A stretch of DNA of 64,000 nt from Alphaproteobacteria bacterium (GTDB lineage Bacteria > Pseudomonadota > Alphaproteobacteria > SHVP01): assembly GCA_016869765.1 (NCBI GenBank), contig VGES01000003.1, positions 50,217 to 114,216 on the forward strand, written 5' to 3'. Made by a program: the position numbers and the translations under genes. Shown here one piece after another: positions 9,748-18,623 of the stretch (its first letter is position 1; every line of letters begins with the position of its first letter). Below the pieces are notes generated by a model. That model was not told where the DNA came from. It made no database searches and was given only the letters and a program-made list of their open reading frames with translations.

Positions 9748-9999
9748 GTGAAGGTTCGCTTCGACATCGACTGCACGCCGGAAGAGGCGCGGCGGTTCTT
9801 CGGCCTGCCCGACGTCACCGCACTTCAGGCCGACATCCTCGAAGCGATGCGATCGCGGATGCTCGCCAACATTCAGTCGATGGATGCGGAACGACTGTTG
9901 CGAACCTGGATGCCGTCGGGTTCCGAGGGCTGGGAGCAGATGATGAAGAACTTCTGGTCCCAGATGGGGTCGGCGGCAAAGACGACCAAGAGAGATTAG
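9748..9999 (+). CDS. Small DUF6489-like protein
   Basis: The product has 83 residues. The GTG at 9748 is chosen because a perfect GAGGAGGG ribosome site lies at 9735-9742; an upstream ATG in the same frame has none. The sequence (FDIDCTPEEARRFFGLPDV, MLANIQSMDAERLLRTWMP) is acidic and helical, with a conserved tryptophan-rich end (GWEQMMKNFW). It resembles a small alphaproteobacterial family that I believe is DUF6489; function unknown. It precedes the ferredoxin gene by 12 bases, so the two are probably co-translated. Confidence 0.75.
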   Translation: MKVRFDIDCTPEEARRFFGLPDVTALQADILEAMRSRMLANIQSMDAERLLRTWMPSGSEGWEQMMKNFWSQMGSAAKTTKRD

Positions 10000-10011
10000 G
10001 AAGGAAAATTC

Positions 10012-10410
10012 GTGGACGAAGCGACGAAGAAGATCGCCGACGGCAAGAATCCGGCAACAGCGGTCAACGACCCGGCCCCCTACTACTATCGCCACGTGTT
10101 CTGCTGCGTGAACGAACGGGCGGCGGATCACCCGCGTGGTTGCTGCAAAGCCAAGGGCGCCCCCGAGCTGCGCGATTACATGAAAGACCGAGTGCGCGAG
10201 CTCAAGCTCAAGCGCGTACGCATCAACCAGTCGGGATGTCTCGATCGCTGCGAGCTGGGCGCGACGATGGTGATTTATCCCGAGGGGGTCTGGTACACCT
10301 ACCGCAACAAGCAGGACGTCGACGAAATCCTGCAAAAGCATCTGGTCGAGGGCCAGCGCGTCGCGCGGCTGCTGTTGCTCACCGACCAGAAGACGCCGCG
10401 GACATCCTAA
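10012..10410 (+). CDS. Thioredoxin-like [2Fe-2S] ferredoxin
   Basis: The product has 132 residues from the GTG at 10012, with AGGAAGGAAAA just upstream. The pattern HVFCCVNERAADHPRGCC, then SGCLDRCELGATMVIYPEG, is that of the thioredoxin-fold [2Fe-2S] ferredoxins: an N-terminal cysteine, a second about a dozen residues on, and a C-x3-C pair that ligate the cluster. Such proteins act in cytosolic electron transfer; the partner is not known here. About 20 residues before the first cysteine are extra and polar. Confidence 0.88.
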   Translation: MDEATKKIADGKNPATAVNDPAPYYYRHVFCCVNERAADHPRGCCKAKGAPELRDYMKDRVRELKLKRVRINQSGCLDRCELGATMVIYPEGVWYTYRNKQDVDEILQKHLVEGQRVARLLLLTDQKTPRTS

Positions 10411-10456
10411 GTCGGAATCGACGCCACCCCGGTCGGCGGTTGTCGGCTCGGGCCGG

Positions 10457-11800
10457 GTGCGTTCAAATGTCCCGGTGAGCGATCGGGACACGATTTTTGC
10501 CGCGGCGACGGCTCCGGGCCGCGCTGGCGTTGCGATCGTCCGCGTCTCGGGCGCGGCGGCCGGGGTGGTCGTGAGGGCTCTGACCGGACGAGCCGCACCG
10601 GCCCCGCGGTCGGCGGTGATGCGTGCCCTGCGCGATCCCGACCGCGACGAATTGATCGACCGCGGCCTCGTACTCTGGTTCCCGGGTCCTCGGAGCTATA
10701 CCGGCGAGGATGTTGCCGAATTTCACGTCCATGGCGGACGGGCGGTGCTGGCCGCGCTGGCCCAGGCGATCGGCCGCGTCCCCGGTGTGCGATTCGCCGA
10801 GCCGGGGGAGTTCAGCCGGCGTGCGTTCCTGCATGGGCGCCTCGATCTGACCCAGGTCGAGGCGATTGCCGACCTGGTCGACGCCGAGACCGATGCCCAG
10901 CGTCGCATGGCCCAGCGGCAACTCGAAGGCGAACTCGGACGTCGTTACGAACAATGGCGGAGCGAGCTCGTCCGCGCGCTGGCCCACGTCGAGGCGACGA
11001 TCGATTTCGTCGACGAGCCGCTCGACCCGGCCTTGGGCGAAGCCGTTCGAGCACGTGTTCGGGTGCTCGAGGGGGAGATTCGGCAGCACCTGGGCGACGG
11101 GCGCGTCGGAGAACGCGTGCGCGAGGGACTGCTGATCGCCATCGTCGGCGCGCCCAATGTCGGAAAATCCAGTATTATCAATCGTTTGGCCGAACGTGAG
11201 GTGGCGATCGTGGCGCCCACCGCGGGGACCACGCGAGACGTGATCGAGGTCCGTTTGGACATCGGCGGCTACGCGGTGACGATCGTCGACACCGCTGGAT
11301 TGCGGGAGACCCAGGATGACGTCGAACAGGAGGGCGTTCGTCGTGCGCGTCGTCGGGCGGCTGACGCGGATCTGACGATCGTCGTATTCGACGCCACGAC
11401 GTGGCCACGGGGCGAGGCTGCGGTGCGGGCGATGGTCGATGCAAGGTCGGTGGTCGTGATCAACAAGGCCGACCTGGCGCGGCCGACGCTCAACGGAGAA
11501 GAGATTGCGCTTTCGGCCGTGACCGGCTTCGGCTTCGAGCGATTGGTCCAGGTGCTGCGCGAACGAGTGGATCAGCTCATGGCTGTGCAAGGCGGTGCGA
11601 TGCCGTTGACGCGGGAGCGCCACCGACAGGCGTTGGAGGACTGTGTTGCGGCCCTCCGAGCGTCCGCCGACCACACGGAGCCGGAGTTGGCGGCCGAAGA
11701 GCTGCGCGTGGCGGCCCAGTGCCTGGGACGAATCACCGGTCGGGTGGATGTCGAGGACTTGCTCGATCTGATCTTCCGGGACTTCTGCATCGGCAAGTAG
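10457..11800 (+). CDS. mnmE: tRNA-modifying GTPase MnmE
   Basis: With MnmG this GTPase adds the carboxymethylaminomethyl group to U34 of tRNAs reading split codon boxes. The three parts are present: an N-terminal tetrahydrofolate-binding domain (APGRAGVAIVRVSG, GEFSRRAFLHGRLDLTQVEA), a Ras-like G domain inserted after about residue 215 with the P-loop GAPNVGKSS at about 231 and NKAD, and the C-terminal FCIGK with its essential cysteine. At 447 residues it has the usual length. The start could also be the GTG at 10475 (VSDRDTIFAAA). The mnmG gene follows closely. Confidence 0.97.
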   Translation: MRSNVPVSDRDTIFAAATAPGRAGVAIVRVSGAAAGVVVRALTGRAAPAPRSAVMRALRDPDRDELIDRGLVLWFPGPRSYTGEDVAEFHVHGGRAVLAALAQAIGRVPGVRFAEPGEFSRRAFLHGRLDLTQVEAIADLVDAETDAQRRMAQRQLEGELGRRYEQWRSELVRALAHVEATIDFVDEPLDPALGEAVRARVRVLEGEIRQHLGDGRVGERVREGLLIAIVGAPNVGKSSIINRLAEREVAIVAPTAGTTRDVIEVRLDIGGYAVTIVDTAGLRETQDDVEQEGVRRARRRAADADLTIVVFDATTWPRGEAAVRAMVDARSVVVINKADLARPTLNGEEIALSAVTGFGFERLVQVLRERVDQLMAVQGGAMPLTRERHRQALEDCVAALRASADHTEPELAAEELRVAAQCLGRITGRVDVEDLLDLIFRDFCIGK

Positions 11801-11854
11801 CCGGCTTTACCGTCGAGCCCGGTCGCATTAGGTTCGCGCCCGCCGGAGGTGGGC

Positions 11855-13717
11855 TTGCTTAGCTTCGACGTCGTCGTCATCGGAGGGGGACACGCTGGGT
11901 GCGAGGCGGCGGCTGCGGCGGCGCGCCTCGGGGCCAAGACCGCGCTCGTGACGCACCGCTTCGAGACCATCGGCGAAATGTCGTGCAACCCGGCGATCGG
12001 TGGGGTCGGCAAGGGCCACCTGGTGCGGGAGATCGACGCTTTGGATGGCCTCATGGGGCGGGTGGCCGACGCCGCCGGAATCCAGTTTCGTCTGCTGAAC
12101 CGCAGCAAGGGCCCGGCGGTGCGAGGACCCCGCGCCCAGGCCGACCGCAAGCTCTATCGCCAGGCGATGCAGCAGGCCGTGCTCCAGCAGGAGAACTTGC
12201 AGGTGGTGGCGGGCGCAGTCGAGGGCCTGCTGATCGAGAACGGTCGCGTCGCTGGGGTGGGGTTGGCGGACGGTACCGAGGTGCGCGGCGGCGCCGTCGT
12301 GATCACCACCGGAACATTCCTGCGCGGCGTCATCCACATCGGAGAGGAGCGGCGCGCGGCCGGTCGGGTCGGCGAAGCGCCGGCCGTCGGGCTCGGCAAG
12401 TCGTTGGAAAATCTAGGGTTTTCCATGGGGCGCCTGAAGACGGGAACACCCCCGCGCCTCGACGGACGGACGATCGATTGGGAGGCGACGGAGCCGCAGG
12501 ACGGCGATCCGGAGCCTTTCTTTTTTTCGAGTCTCACGACGCACGTGGCCGCGAGGCAGGTGCGTTGTTTCATTACGCAAACGTCCGAAGCGGCCCACGC
12601 GATCATTCGCGCCAATCTGCACCGGGCGCCGATGTATTCCGGCCAGATCACGAGTAGCGGCCCACGCTACTGCCCCTCGATCGAGGACAAGGTCGTGCGG
12701 TTTGCGGAGCGCCCATCCCACCAGATTTTTCTCGAACCCGAGGGCCTCGACGACGACACGGTCTACCCGAACGGAATCTCGACGTCGCTTCCGGCCGACG
12801 TTCAAGGAGCGTTGCTCAAGACCATTCCCGGGCTCGAGCGCGCGGTGATGCGGCGGCCGGGGTACGCGATCGAATACGATTTTGTCGATCCGCGCGAACT
12901 TTGGCCGACGCTCGAAACCAAGCGATTGCATGGGCTTTATCTGGCGGGCCAGATCAACGGGACGACGGGGTACGAGGAGGCGGCGTCCCAAGGGCTCATT
13001 GCGGGGCTGAATGCGGCGCTGAAGGTGGGTGGGCGATCGCCGTTCCATTTGAGCCGGGCCGATGGCTACATCGGGGTGTTGATCGATGATCTGGTGACGC
13101 GCGGGGTCACCGAGCCGTACCGCATGTTCACCTCCAGGGCCGAGTTCCGGTTGTCCCTTCGGGCCGACAATGCCGACCTACGGTTGTCCCCTCGGGGAAT
13201 TGCCGTTGGCTGCGTTGGGGCGAGTCGGCAACGGAAGTTCGAGGATCGACGGCGCCGGTATGAGGAAGCACTGGCCGAGCTACAAGGGCTTGTGGCGACA
13301 CCGACAGAGCTCAATAGATATGGTGTTCGGGTCAATGCGGATGGGGTGGCCCGAAGTGCCTACGGTTTGTTGGGGACGGGTCAACATTCCCTGAGGGACG
13401 TCATTGCTGTTTGGCCGCGGATCGCCTTGCACGATGCTCTGACCCTGGATCAGCTGAGTATCGAGGCGAGGTACGCAGGGTACCTGGGACGGCAGGGATC
13501 GGACATCGAAGCGACCCGGCGTGATGACGCGCTCGCGATTCCGCCAGAGCTGGAGTTCAACGGGGCGAGTGGCCTGTCGAACGAGGTTAAGGCGCTGTTG
13601 CAACGGCGTAGGCCGGCCACGATCGGGGCGGCGTCTCGGCTACCTGGTATGACCCCGGCGGGCCTGGTTTCGCTGCTCGGGCACGTCAAGCGGGTCGCGA
13701 CCGAACGCGCGTCTTGA
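11855..13717 (+). CDS. mnmG: tRNA uridine-5-carboxymethylaminomethyl modification enzyme MnmG (GidA)
   Basis: This FAD enzyme is the partner of MnmE. The N-terminal dinucleotide-binding loop [13 protein letters not shown], the motif [23 protein letters not shown] and the C-terminal helical MnmE-binding domain are all present. I place the start at TTG 11855: the ribosome site GGAGG at 11845-11849 is 5 bases before it, whereas the upstream GTG at 11849 overlaps that site. The product has 620 residues, normal for the family. The last part (from about 13100) has a looser, less GC-rich codon choice than the first. Confidence 0.96.
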   Translation: MLSFDVVVIGGGHAGCEAAAAAARLGAKTALVTHRFETIGEMSCNPAIGGVGKGHLVREIDALDGLMGRVADAAGIQFRLLNRSKGPAVRGPRAQADRKLYRQAMQQAVLQQENLQVVAGAVEGLLIENGRVAGVGLADGTEVRGGAVVITTGTFLRGVIHIGEERRAAGRVGEAPAVGLGKSLENLGFSMGRLKTGTPPRLDGRTIDWEATEPQDGDPEPFFFSSLTTHVAARQVRCFITQTSEAAHAIIRANLHRAPMYSGQITSSGPRYCPSIEDKVVRFAERPSHQIFLEPEGLDDDTVYPNGISTSLPADVQGALLKTIPGLERAVMRRPGYAIEYDFVDPRELWPTLETKRLHGLYLAGQINGTTGYEEAASQGLIAGLNAALKVGGRSPFHLSRADGYIGVLIDDLVTRGVTEPYRMFTSRAEFRLSLRADNADLRLSPRGIAVGCVGASRQRKFEDRRRRYEEALAELQGLVATPTELNRYGVRVNADGVARSAYGLLGTGQHSLRDVIAVWPRIALHDALTLDQLSIEARYAGYLGRQGSDIEATRRDDALAIPPELEFNGASGLSNEVKALLQRRRPATIGAASRLPGMTPAGLVSLLGHVKRVATERAS

Positions 13718-13722
13718 TTCTG

Positions 13723-13742
13723 ACTGTTTCACGTGAAACAGT
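13723..13742. promoter_or_regulatory. parS site 1 (ParB-binding centromere)
   Basis: A perfect 20-base palindrome built around the core TGTTTCACGTGAAACA, identical to the chromosomal parS consensus. It lies in the short gap between mnmG and rsmG, about 1.4 kb before parB. ParB loads here as a CTP-dependent clamp and spreads, and ParA moves the complex to segregate origins. Confidence 0.96.
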
Positions 13743-13762
13743 AGCCCGATGGTTCGGGCGAA

Positions 13763-14368
13763 ATGAAGGCTTCGGATTTCAGATCGGCAACCGGTGTTTC
13801 ACGTGAAACACTTGACAGGCTGTCTGCCTACGTCGAGCTCTTGATCCGGTGGCAAAAAAAGATCAATCTTGTTTCGCACAACTCGCTTGACGACATCTGG
13901 GGGCGACACATCTTCGACTCGGCTCAATTGCTCGACCACGTGGAGTCGGGTGACGTTATCGACCTAGGAACCGGCGCGGGTTTCCCAGGTTTGGTTCTGT
14001 CAATAATGGGCGTCACGGGGATGTCGCTGGTGGAATCCGATGGTCGAAAGTGTGTTTTTCTTCGGGAGGCGATTCGAGTCACCGGTAGTGACGCCAAGGT
14101 GCTTGAGTCCCGGGTCGAACTGCTCGACATCCCTCCCCCCAAGCTGATCGTCTCAAGGGCGTTTGCCCCTCTTGAGCGGCTGCTCAGGCTGGCAGAGCGC
14201 CTGATCGGCCCGGCCACCCGGCTCGTCCTGCTCAAGGGACAAGGGGTAGAGTACGAGATATCGATGGCCACAAGTTCTTGTAAGGTCAGCTACCGACTCG
14301 CCCCGAGTCGCTCGGACAGATCTGGAAGGATACTACTAATAGATGGAGTTTCGTATGGAACTACATGA
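13763..14368 (+). CDS. rsmG: 16S rRNA (guanine-527-N7) methyltransferase RsmG (GidB)
   Basis: This SAM-dependent enzyme methylates G527 of 16S rRNA. The product has 201 residues. The segment GVSRETLDRLSAYVELLIRWQKKINLVS is the typical RsmG N-terminus, and VIDLGTGAGFPGLVLSI is the SAM-binding loop. Codons 11-16 (GVSRET) are encoded by a complete parS palindrome, so this stretch serves both as protein code and as centromere. The 3' end overlaps the likely parA start by 14 to 26 bases. Confidence 0.95.
   Translation: MKASDFRSATGVSRETLDRLSAYVELLIRWQKKINLVSHNSLDDIWGRHIFDSAQLLDHVESGDVIDLGTGAGFPGLVLSIMGVTGMSLVESDGRKCVFLREAIRVTGSDAKVLESRVELLDIPPPKLIVSRAFAPLERLLRLAERLIGPATRLVLLKGQGVEYEISMATSSCKVSYRLAPSRSDRSGRILLIDGVSYGTT
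13794..13811. promoter_or_regulatory. parS site 2, inside rsmG
   Basis: A perfect 18-base palindrome with the same 16-base parS core (TGTTTCACGTGAAACA at 13795-13810). It is inside the rsmG reading frame and encodes part of Gly-Val-Ser-Arg-Glu-Thr. The centre-to-centre distance to site 1 is 70 bases. Confidence 0.96.
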
Positions 14369-15164
14369 AACTGTGGAGCGACACGCCGGCCGGGCGTTGG
14401 CGATCGCGAACCAGAAGGGAGGCGTCGGCAAGACGACGACCGCCATCAATTTGGCGACTGCGCTTGCGGCGGTCGAGCGTCGCGTTCTGGTCGTCGACTT
14501 GGATCCGCAAGGAAACGCCTCGACCGGTCTTGGGATCGACCGAAAGGATCGAACCCACTCCACTTATGACGTGATCGCTGGTCGGTCCTCCCTGGTGAAC
14601 GCCATCCGCCGGAGCGCCATCCCTGGGTTGGATGTGGTGCCGGCCACGGTGGATTTGCTCGGCGCCGAGTTGGAGTTGATCGATGTCGATCGCCGCAGCC
14701 ATCGCATCGCCGATGCGCTTGCGGGGGCGAGCGAGAACTACGACTACGTGCTGATCGACTGTCCGCCGGCGCTCGGACTGCTGACCCTCAACGCCCTCAC
14801 CGCCGCCGATGCGATCCTCGTGCCGCTGCAATGCGAATTTTTTGCGCTCGAGGGGCTCAGCCAACTGTTGCGAACCGTGGATCGGATCAAGCGCACCTTC
14901 AATCCTCGGCTGGAGCTCTATGGCGTCGTGCTCACGATGTTCGACCGGCGCAACAAACTGTCGGAACAGGTCGCGGCTGACGCTCGGGGAGTCCTTGGTC
15001 CGAAGGTCTTCGACACGATCATCCCGCGCAATGTTCGGGTCTCGGAAGCACCTTCGCACGGTAAGCCGGCGCTGCTCTATGACCATACCTGCGCCGGTAG
15101 CCGCGCCTATATGGACCTGGCGAAGGAGTTCTTGCGGCGCGAACGTTCGCCGCTGGCGGCATGA
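14355..15164 (+). CDS. parA: Chromosome partitioning ATPase ParA (Soj)
   Basis: This is a Walker-type ATPase that binds the nucleoid and positions ParB-parS complexes. The deviant Walker A ANQKGGVGKTTTAIN, the switch block VVDLDPQGNAS and VLIDCPPALGLLTLNAL are intact. The ATG at 14355 is preferred because GGAG lies 6 bases before it; an ATG at 14343 in the same frame is possible. From 14355 the protein is 269 residues. Its stop codon overlaps the parB start as ATGA, which indicates translational coupling. Confidence 0.95.
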   Translation: MELHETVERHAGRALAIANQKGGVGKTTTAINLATALAAVERRVLVVDLDPQGNASTGLGIDRKDRTHSTYDVIAGRSSLVNAIRRSAIPGLDVVPATVDLLGAELELIDVDRRSHRIADALAGASENYDYVLIDCPPALGLLTLNALTAADAILVPLQCEFFALEGLSQLLRTVDRIKRTFNPRLELYGVVLTMFDRRNKLSEQVAADARGVLGPKVFDTIIPRNVRVSEAPSHGKPALLYDHTCAGSRAYMDLAKEFLRRERSPLAA

Positions 15165-16087
15165 CCGAGGGATCCGCGATGGCCGAAGAAACGCAACGCA
15201 AAGGCCTGGGCCGAGGCCTCTCCGCCCTGCTTGGCGACGACGACCCGCCCGCCGCCGGCCCGGCCCGAACACCCCGCGAATTGCCGATCGAATTTCTCAG
15301 GCCCAATCGCTTCCAGCCGCGGCAACGGTTCGATGATGATCCGCTCGACGAGCTCACCGACTCGATTCGTGAGCACGGAGTCATTCAGCCGATCGTGGTC
15401 CGACCGGTCGCCGGCGAAACGAACGCCTATGAGATCATCGCCGGGGAACGCCGCTGGCGCGCCGCCCAACGGGCGCAAATCAGCCAGGTTCCCGTCGTCG
15501 TCAAAGACCTCGACGACTCGCGTGCGCTGGAAGTCGCGCTCGTGGAAAACGTCCAGCGATCCGATCTGTCCCCGGTCGAGGAAGCCAAGGCCTACCTTCG
15601 CCTGGTCGAAGATTTCAACCACACCCAGGAACGAATCGCGGAACTCGTCGGGAAAAGCCGAAGCCACGTGGCCAACACCGTGCGATTGTTGCAACTCCCG
15701 GCGGAGGTTCTCGAATTGCTCGATGGTGGGAAGCTCACCGCCGGGCATGCTCGCGCCCTGCTCGGCACCGACGATCCGCTCGGGCTGGCCAAAACGATCA
15801 TCCAAGGTGGTCTGAACGTCCGGGATGCCGAGAATTTAGTACCGAAATCGAAATTATCAGGCCGCAACTCACGATCCAAGGACGCGGACACCCTGGCGCT
15901 CGAGCAAAATCTATCTCAGGCCCTCGGCCTCAAGGTCGACATTGGCCACCGGGGTGAGCGCGGGGGGACGCTCCGCATCGAATACACAACCCTCGACCAG
16001 CTCGACGATGTCTGCCGCCGACTGATCCAAAATTCGCAAAGCAAGGGGTCTGATAGTTCTTATATAGAAACTATTTATCGCCCCTGA
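15161..16087 (+). CDS. parB: Chromosome partitioning protein ParB (CTPase clamp)
   Basis: This is the CTP-dependent parS-binding clamp. The product has 308 residues. The short N-terminal ParA-contact stretch (KGLGRGLSALLGD, about 14-25) is followed by the CTP-binding motifs GERRWRAAQ (95 onward) and ENVQRSDLSP (129 onward), a helix-turn-helix at about 154-178 that reads parS, and a C-terminal dimerisation domain after about 250. All catalytic CTP motifs look canonical. It starts within the parA stop. The last 13 bases overlap, tail to tail, with holA on the other strand. Confidence 0.96.
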   Translation: MTEGSAMAEETQRKGLGRGLSALLGDDDPPAAGPARTPRELPIEFLRPNRFQPRQRFDDDPLDELTDSIREHGVIQPIVVRPVAGETNAYEIIAGERRWRAAQRAQISQVPVVVKDLDDSRALEVALVENVQRSDLSPVEEAKAYLRLVEDFNHTQERIAELVGKSRSHVANTVRLLQLPAEVLELLDGGKLTAGHARALLGTDDPLGLAKTIIQGGLNVRDAENLVPKSKLSGRNSRSKDADTLALEQNLSQALGLKVDIGHRGERGGTLRIEYTTLDQLDDVCRRLIQNSQSKGSDSSYIETIYRP

Positions 16088-17100
16088 GATCTGGCGGCAT
16101 TTGCTAGGCGCATGAGGGCCCGCTCCATCACTGCTCGATCCGGGATCCCTGTGCGCTTGCAATTAAGTTCCGATTCAGAAACTAAATCCCCGGCGCGCTG
16201 AAGGTTTGGTAGCTTCCAAACCTGGGCTTGGGCCATCATCTCCGCCCGTCGGCGGAAAAATACGGGCGGTCGCAGCTGTTCGATTGCCCTCTGGGCAGGG
16301 GTTCCCCGCGCCACCGAGGCGACCACCAACTGAAGCCGCATCAGGTGCCTCGCCACCGCCCGGATGAGCGCCACCGAGGCCACGTCCTCGTGCGCACAAC
16401 GTTGCAGGGCCCGGTCGAGGCCCACCTGATCCCCGCCAACCGCCGCCGCGACCACGTCATCGATCGATGTGGCGCCGCTGTCGCCGACGATGGCATCGAC
16501 GTCGCCTTCCGAAAGCGTCCCCTCGCCTTTGTACAGAATGAGCTTTTCGAGCTCTGCCCGCGTCGCCAGGCGATCGCTCCCAAGCCGCCCGGCCAACATC
16601 TCGATGACCCTTGCGTCCGCCTTGATCCCGGCCTGGCGCAACGAATCCCGAATCACGCCCTCGAGCGCCTCGGGGCTGTCTTCGTAACACGCGAGCGCCG
16701 CGCATCGCTCGGCATTCTCGAAGCCGCGCCGCAGCGACGATCCTGGTCCCAGATCGCCGGCCTCGACGACAACGAAGGTATCGCCCGCAACCCCCTCCCA
16801 GACACTTGCGAACGCTTTGCTATGGCGATCCCCAGCGCTGCGAATCAGGATTACCCGTCGGCCACCCGTCAGGCTCAGGGCGGCAACCTCATCCCCCAAT
16901 CGCGTTGGGTCGTCCAGCAAATGATCGGCCCCCCAATCCACGCTGCGAAACGGATCGTCGACCCCCTTCAGGACGCTATCCCGCAACAAACGAACCCGTT
17001 CGGCCACCAAACCAGCATCCGGGCCATAGACCAGCACCGCGTTGATCTCGCTTGGTGGTCGACGCGCAAACCCGTCCGCCTGCCGCGGCAAAACCTTCAT
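16075..17100 (-). CDS. holA: DNA polymerase III subunit delta
   Basis: This subunit of the clamp loader opens the beta ring. The product has 341 residues from the ATG at 17100 (MKVLPRQADGFARRP). The domain I segment VLVYGPDAGLVAERV keeps the P-loop-like but non-catalytic form typical of delta, and the C-terminal collar helices follow. Gene order parB-holA tail to tail, then lptE and leuS, is characteristic for alphaproteobacteria. Purine-rich GGGAGAGGGGAAGG runs directly into the start codon. Confidence 0.92.
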   Translation of the reverse strand: MKVLPRQADGFARRPPSEINAVLVYGPDAGLVAERVRLLRDSVLKGVDDPFRSVDWGADHLLDDPTRLGDEVAALSLTGGRRVILIRSAGDRHSKAFASVWEGVAGDTFVVVEAGDLGPGSSLRRGFENAERCAALACYEDSPEALEGVIRDSLRQAGIKADARVIEMLAGRLGSDRLATRAELEKLILYKGEGTLSEGDVDAIVGDSGATSIDDVVAAAVGGDQVGLDRALQRCAHEDVASVALIRAVARHLMRLQLVVASVARGTPAQRAIEQLRPPVFFRRRAEMMAQAQVWKLPNLQRAGDLVSESELNCKRTGIPDRAVMERALMRLANAARSQGR

Positions 17101-17169
17101 CCTTCCCCTCTCCCACACGGGCGGCGCTTATACTCGACGTCCCAATTCACGGCGTGGCCCTGACCATTC

Positions 17170-18108
17170 GTGCGCTCGACGTTCGCTCTACTCGGCCTTG
17201 CGATCCTGCTTCTCGCTGCGGGCCGTCCCGCTGCGGCACAAGTCGCCTGGGCCCTCCACGTCCACGAATGTTATACCGCGACTTCCAGCGAGACCGGCAT
17301 CCCAAGCTGCACACGGGCCCTCGTCTCGATCGCCCTTCCCGACAACGTCCGCGCTGACGTGTATGTCCAGCGCGCCCAACGCTACCTCGACGATGGCCGT
17401 GCCCAAGAAGCGATCGCCGACTACACCGCCGCCCTGCGGCACCAGGCCGGTCTCCATGGCGCCCTCGTCGGCCGTGGCATCGCCCGACGCCTTGCCCGCG
17501 ACTATCCCGGCGCCCTCGCCGATCTCGATCGCGCGGCGCTCGGACGCCCGAACGACACGTTGATCCTGCTTCACCGCGCGGCGACGCACGAACTGGCGCT
17601 CGATCCCACCCAGGCGCGGGCCGACTACACGGCGGCGCTCGCCATCGATCCGGCGCTCCTGGTCGCGCGCGACGGCCGCGCCCGCACCGCCCGGGCCCTC
17701 GGGCTGGTCGAGGACGCCTTCGCCGACATTGCGGTGTCGCTCGCCGAAGAACCAGAATCGGCGAGCTCTCTCCATGAGCGTGGTCTCACGCATCTCGCCA
17801 ACGACAATCTCGACGCTGCGCTCGAAGACTTCGAGGCGACGATCGCGCGCGAGCCCGAACACGCCGAGGCCCACTCCAACCGCGGCTTGGTCCGTTACCT
17901 GCGCGATGACCTCGATGCGGCCAAGCAAGACTTCGACCGTGCCCTCGCGCTCAACCCCCGCCTCGGGGCCGCCTACTTCAATCGCGCCCTGTGGTGGCGC
18001 CGCCGCGACGCCGCCGATCGCGCCCGCGACGATTGGCTGCGCGCGAAGGAATTTGCGCCATCGCTCGTGACCGCCGCCAACGCACGCTATTTCGGCGACG
18101 ATCCCTGA
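17170..18108 (+). CDS. Exported tetratricopeptide-repeat protein
   Basis: The product has 312 residues from the GTG at 17170. It begins with a signal peptide (FALLGLAILLLAAGRPAAAQ), so it is periplasmic. Seven or so TPR units follow from about residue 55: RAQRYLDDGRAQEAIADYTAAL, DDLDAAKQDFDRALALNPR and similar. TPR arrays mediate protein-protein contact; no enzymatic domain is present and the partner is unknown. It is an inserted plus-strand gene between holA and lptE, and its last 22 bases overlap the lptE end tail to tail. Confidence 0.85.
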   Translation: MRSTFALLGLAILLLAAGRPAAAQVAWALHVHECYTATSSETGIPSCTRALVSIALPDNVRADVYVQRAQRYLDDGRAQEAIADYTAALRHQAGLHGALVGRGIARRLARDYPGALADLDRAALGRPNDTLILLHRAATHELALDPTQARADYTAALAIDPALLVARDGRARTARALGLVEDAFADIAVSLAEEPESASSLHERGLTHLANDNLDAALEDFEATIAREPEHAEAHSNRGLVRYLRDDLDAAKQDFDRALALNPRLGAAYFNRALWWRRRDAADRARDDWLRAKEFAPSLVTAANARYFGDDP

Positions 18109-18623
18109 CCACGCCCGCCGAGAAACACCGCAATTCGCAAAGCGACCTCTTCTCCCACCTCGCGTGCCGCGCGCGCCTCGGCGTCGCGCTCCGCCACCAC
18201 GTTGGCAAACTCCGACTGCACGACGTTGTAGGCCGCCACGGCCCGCGCCTGGCCACGAAGAATCGTCGTCCCGCTCACCGAATCGTTGAGCACATAGCTC
18301 GTCGACAACACGAACTTGTAGCGCGTCACGGTGAGATCGCGCTGGAACGCCAGACCTTCGCGTCGCGCGGCGATCGAAAGGCCGAGGTGATAGCGCGGTC
18401 GGTCGGGCTCGCCGTTGGGGTTCAGCCGATCGACCAGCTCGTTGCGCAGCAGCTGACCCGTCCGGTCGGGCAACGACGCGATTCCCACCAGCGAAGTCTC
18501 GGCCACGGCCGAGGTTTGCGCCCGCGGGCTGTAGAGCGGCTCGAATCCACACCCCGAGAGTCCGACAAAGGCGGCGATCAGGCCCGCCACCAGTCTCGTT
18601 CTCGTGCGCTCAGACCACGACAT
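18087..18623 (-). CDS. lptE: LPS-assembly lipoprotein LptE
   Basis: This outer-membrane lipoprotein plugs the LptD barrel and helps insert lipopolysaccharide. The product has 178 residues from the ATG at 18623. The signal peptide ends in the lipobox LSGC, followed by GFEPLY, the hallmark of alphaproteobacterial LptE. The start overlaps the leuS stop by 14 bases, so the two are co-translated. Its presence implies an LPS-bearing outer membrane. Confidence 0.9.
   Translation of the reverse strand: MSWSERTRTRLVAGLIAAFVGLSGCGFEPLYSPRAQTSAVAETSLVGIASLPDRTGQLLRNELVDRLNPNGEPDRPRYHLGLSIAARREGLAFQRDLTVTRYKFVLSTSYVLNDSVSGTTILRGQARAVAAYNVVQSEFANVVAERDAEARAAREVGEEVALRIAVFLGGRGQGSSPK

Noticed and set aside
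17188..18552. A 454-codon open frame on the minus strand across the TPR gene
   Set aside because: Its translation is low-complexity, rich in arginine and glycine, and runs antisense through both the TPR gene and lptE, which have clear signals and domains. It is a shadow of GC-rich codon use.
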